Shown: piece after piece, positions 62,055-64,000 of the stretch | Position numbering within the stretch: position 1 is the stretch's first letter | Layout of the letters: each line of letters begins with the position of its first letter | Assembly (NCBI RefSeq): GCF_000970685.1 | Contig: NZ_LAJB01000002.1 | Span: 1 to 64,000 of the forward strand | DNA from: Domibacillus indicus | GTDB taxonomy: Bacteria; Bacillota; Bacilli; Bacillales; Domibacillaceae | DNA: 64,000 nucleotides | Direction of reading: 5' to 3' | Position numbers and translations under genes: made by a program | Notes under the pieces: model-generated | Databases searched by the model: none | What the model was told of the DNA's origin: nothing | What the model saw: the letters and a program-made list of their open reading frames with translations, nothing else

Positions 62055-63335
62055 TTTAGGCTTTATAAGTTTTCCAGCTAATGCTCCTGCAGCAGCCGGA
62101 AACACCCAGCCGAGCCCGCTCTCGAAGAACGGCACCCAGCCAATCCACTGTGCAAGCGGGCCTGTGTTTAATCCAAATGCAGCGGCACCATCATAGAGGC
62201 TGTATACAGCTGTTAATATCATGGCTCCTGCATACATAAAGCGCGACTGGCCAATCAGCGGCTGAAGCAGTGACAAAATAATCAGAACAATAGCAAAAGG
62301 ATACAGCATTACCAGGATGGGCACCGAGACAGAGATAATCGTGCTTAATCCCAGGTTGGCAATCAAAAAGCTGATTACTGTAAAAAGCCCCACGTATGTT
62401 TTATAAGAAAGGGCCGGCTGCTTTTCCTCAAAAAACTGTGCGCAGGCCGATGTTAAGCCAATACATGTCGTCAAGCAGGCCAGCGCCACAATAATGCCCA
62501 GCAGCAGCTTGCCAAATGAACCGAATAAAGCGGAAGAAGCCGCCGTTAAAATAGCAGCGCCATTGTTAAACTGCTCCGCACCCGGCATATGAACACCAAT
62601 CCATCCAATTGATCCGTATACAACGGCAAGCCCTGCCGCCGCAATCAGGCCGGCTATGCCGGTATAGCGGAGGATCTCCTTCTGGCCGGTAATGCCTTTG
62701 CTGCGCAGCGAATTGATTACCACGATGCCAAAAGCCAGCGCCGCAATTGTATCCATTGTTAAATAGCCTTCAATAAACCCGGCTGTAAATGGAGCTTCCG
62801 CATACTTTTCGGCCGTGTCTCCTGCCGGGTGGTCAAACTGGAAAAATGCCGCCACACAAAGAGCGGCAATGGCGAGCAGCAAAACCGGTGTTAAAAACTG
62901 GCCGATCATATCTACAAGCCTGGAGGGATTTAAGCTCAGCACGTATACAAGCGCAAAAAAGAAAGCGGTAAACACAAATAAAACAAGCCGTGATTCGCCA
63001 TCAAAAAAGGGAGCCGCCCCCATTTCAAAGGCGACACTCGCTCCGCGCGGGATGCCAAAAAACGGGCCGATTGCAAGATAAATAAGCACGGCGAACATCA
63101 AACCAAACAGCGGGTGTACACGGCTGCCAATTGACGTAATGCCGTCTTTTGACAGCGCAATAGCCAGCACAGCTAAAAACGGAAGGCTGACGCCGGTTAT
63201 GATAAACCCGGTAATGGCAGGCAGAAACGATGACCCTGCCTCCATACCAAGATACGGCGGGAAAATTAAATTTCCGGCACCGAAAAAAAGAGCAAATAAC
63301 ATAAGCCCGATGAGAACAATATCGGTTTTTTTCAA
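62052..63335 (-). CDS. brnQ: Branched-chain amino acid transporter, LIVCS family
   Basis: 427 residues, about twelve membrane segments; ALFFGAGNLIFPPYLGMEAG at the start and ACLTTCIGLTSACAQFFEE are BrnQ signatures. Imports Leu/Ile/Val with Na+ or H+. Monocistronic. No T-box leader is visible in the short upstream gap. Confidence 0.92.
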   Translation of the reverse strand: MKKTDIVLIGLMLFALFFGAGNLIFPPYLGMEAGSSFLPAITGFIITGVSLPFLAVLAIALSKDGITSIGSRVHPLFGLMFAVLIYLAIGPFFGIPRGASVAFEMGAAPFFDGESRLVLFVFTAFFFALVYVLSLNPSRLVDMIGQFLTPVLLLAIAALCVAAFFQFDHPAGDTAEKYAEAPFTAGFIEGYLTMDTIAALAFGIVVINSLRSKGITGQKEILRYTGIAGLIAAAGLAVVYGSIGWIGVHMPGAEQFNNGAAILTAASSALFGSFGKLLLGIIVALACLTTCIGLTSACAQFFEEKQPALSYKTYVGLFTVISFLIANLGLSTIISVSVPILVMLYPFAIVLIILSLLQPLIGQSRFMYAGAMILTAVYSLYDGAAAFGLNTGPLAQWIGWVPFFESGLGWVFPAAAGALAGKLIKPK

Positions 63336-63350
63336 GATGAAACGTCCTTT

Positions 63351-64000
63351 CTAAATGCTGTCGAACAGTAATTTTTTTAAAATTGGTGCCAAAACGTGCG
63401 GAAGTTCGGAAACATCCGGCGCCATAATCGATCCATGTCCATAGATCGTCTTCATTGTCTCCCGGCGCGCTTCATCAAGTGCTTCATCCCCGATAAATAA
63501 ATTAAACACCGTCATGCCTTTTTTGCGCGCTGCCATGACAGCCTCGTGTGTATCGAGCACGCCGTTTTTATCATAATCAGCGGCAGAAGGCTCCCCATCA
63601 GAAAACACAATCAAAAACTTCCGCTCTTCACTGCGGCGCTCCATTTTTTCAATCGCCAGGCGCAGCGCAAAACCATCACGATTGTCTTCTTCTGGACGAA
63701 GCTGCATAATCGCGTATCCGGTTTCCGCCTGATAGGATGAGTGAAATGGCACAGCAGTCAAAAAGTAGTTCGGCTTAACTTCTTTTGACAGAGATGAAGT
63801 ATCTTCCCAAAAACCGGTAATTTCATGCGGCACTCGAAGCGCCGCCAGCGTTTCATGAAACAGGACCGCACTTTTTTTCACGTCGTCCATTTTATCATAC
63901 ATAGACGCCGAACTATCAATTAATAAATAAAAAGAAGCATTAATTTCTCGGGAAGGCTCCTGTTTTTTAAAGAAAAGGCGCGGATTATCGTCGGTATAAA
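63351..64000 (-). CDS. VWA-domain protein (NorD/CobT-like), 3' part only
   Basis: The frame continues past an internal ATG at 63902 to the right edge, reading EINASFYLLIDSSASMYDKM, so the MIDAS motif DxSxS is present and the gene is cut by the window end. Later elements include FLIVFSDGEPSAADYDKNGV and FNLFIGDEAL. Resembles the C-terminal VWA domain of NorD/cobaltochelatase CobT-type proteins, which work with MoxR AAA+ ATPases. Intact in what is visible. Confidence 0.75.
   Translation of the reverse strand, partial: YTDDNPRLFFKKQEPSREINASFYLLIDSSASMYDKMDDVKKSAVLFHETLAALRVPHEITGFWEDTSSLSKEVKPNYFLTAVPFHSSYQAETGYAIMQLRPEEDNRDGFALRLAIEKMERRSEERKFLIVFSDGEPSAADYDKNGVLDTHEAVMAARKKGMTVFNLFIGDEALDEARRETMKTIYGHGSIMAPDVSELPHVLAPILKKLLFDSI

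Overview
The window looks like chromosome from a Bacillaceae (Bacillales) member. It carries a replication terminator protein (Rtp) homologue, a CitM/CitST/YflP cluster, an xpaC-yaaN pair, YkpA, yhfST-like and KtrB-like genes, a cysH-sat-cysC-sirohaem operon, BirA boxes of the Firmicute type and a Rex operator. Genus and species cannot be fixed from the sequence alone.

Two halves differ sharply. Positions 1 to about 32000 are AT-rich accessory DNA with IS3 remnants, decayed genes, repeats, several nuclease families and phage-type recombinases. Positions about 32100 to 64000 are denser, more GC-rich, mostly conserved metabolic genes.

Accessory half, left to right: an IS3 orfA relic (1-215); a WG-repeat protein; a decayed small gene; a stand-alone DUF262/DUF1524 (GmrSD-like) protein followed by a membrane-anchored coiled-coil protein; a small membrane protein; an IS3 orfB relic (5590-6245); a zinc-ribbon protein; a translationally abutted pair of glycine-rich membrane proteins (7524-9584, minus); an Rpn-tail-like 60-residue protein beside a NucS-like PD-(D/E)XK nuclease; a multi-zinc-finger HNH protein; four tandem 134/135-bp repeats, each with three dyad symmetries (13641-14175); and 1.2 kb of apparently gene-free DNA. 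A large plus-strand restriction locus follows (16423-25808): DUF2325 protein, a divergent HsdM-like methylase fused to a target-recognition-like domain, an MrpR-like recombinase-fold protein without the catalytic arginine, then classical hsdM, hsdS and hsdR, with a YgjP-type metallopeptidase behind it. The half closes with an active-looking tyrosine recombinase behind a possible attenuator, a DUF927 ATPase, a convergent XerC/D-like recombinase, and a broken nucleotidyltransferase gene.

Conserved half: sulfate assimilation and sirohaem operon (cysH, sat, cysC, sumT, sirB, sirC, TSUP exporter; minus); ABC-F ykpA; uspA-type gene, CoA-disulfide-reductase-like gene and small acetyltransferase (minus); haemolysin III family; citrate uptake module (citM, CitST-like two-component pair, TctC-type binding lipoprotein; minus); acidic lipoprotein; rtp; phospholipase D family; yhfS/yhfT-like genes and bioY under a BirA box; aminotransferase; Ktr/Trk potassium channel subunit; Rex-controlled FocA/NirC channel; lrgAB-like pair; a split MaoC hydratase pair; bioB under a second BirA box; yidC-type insertase; xpaC-yaaN; brnQ; and the 3' part of a VWA protein running off the right edge.

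The strongest candidate for something undescribed is the composite methylase/restriction locus at 16.4-25.8 kb, with the dyad-rich tandem array at 13.6 kb and the membrane-protein pair at 7.5-9.6 kb as further candidates. All are inferred from reading motifs and gene order; no searches were run.
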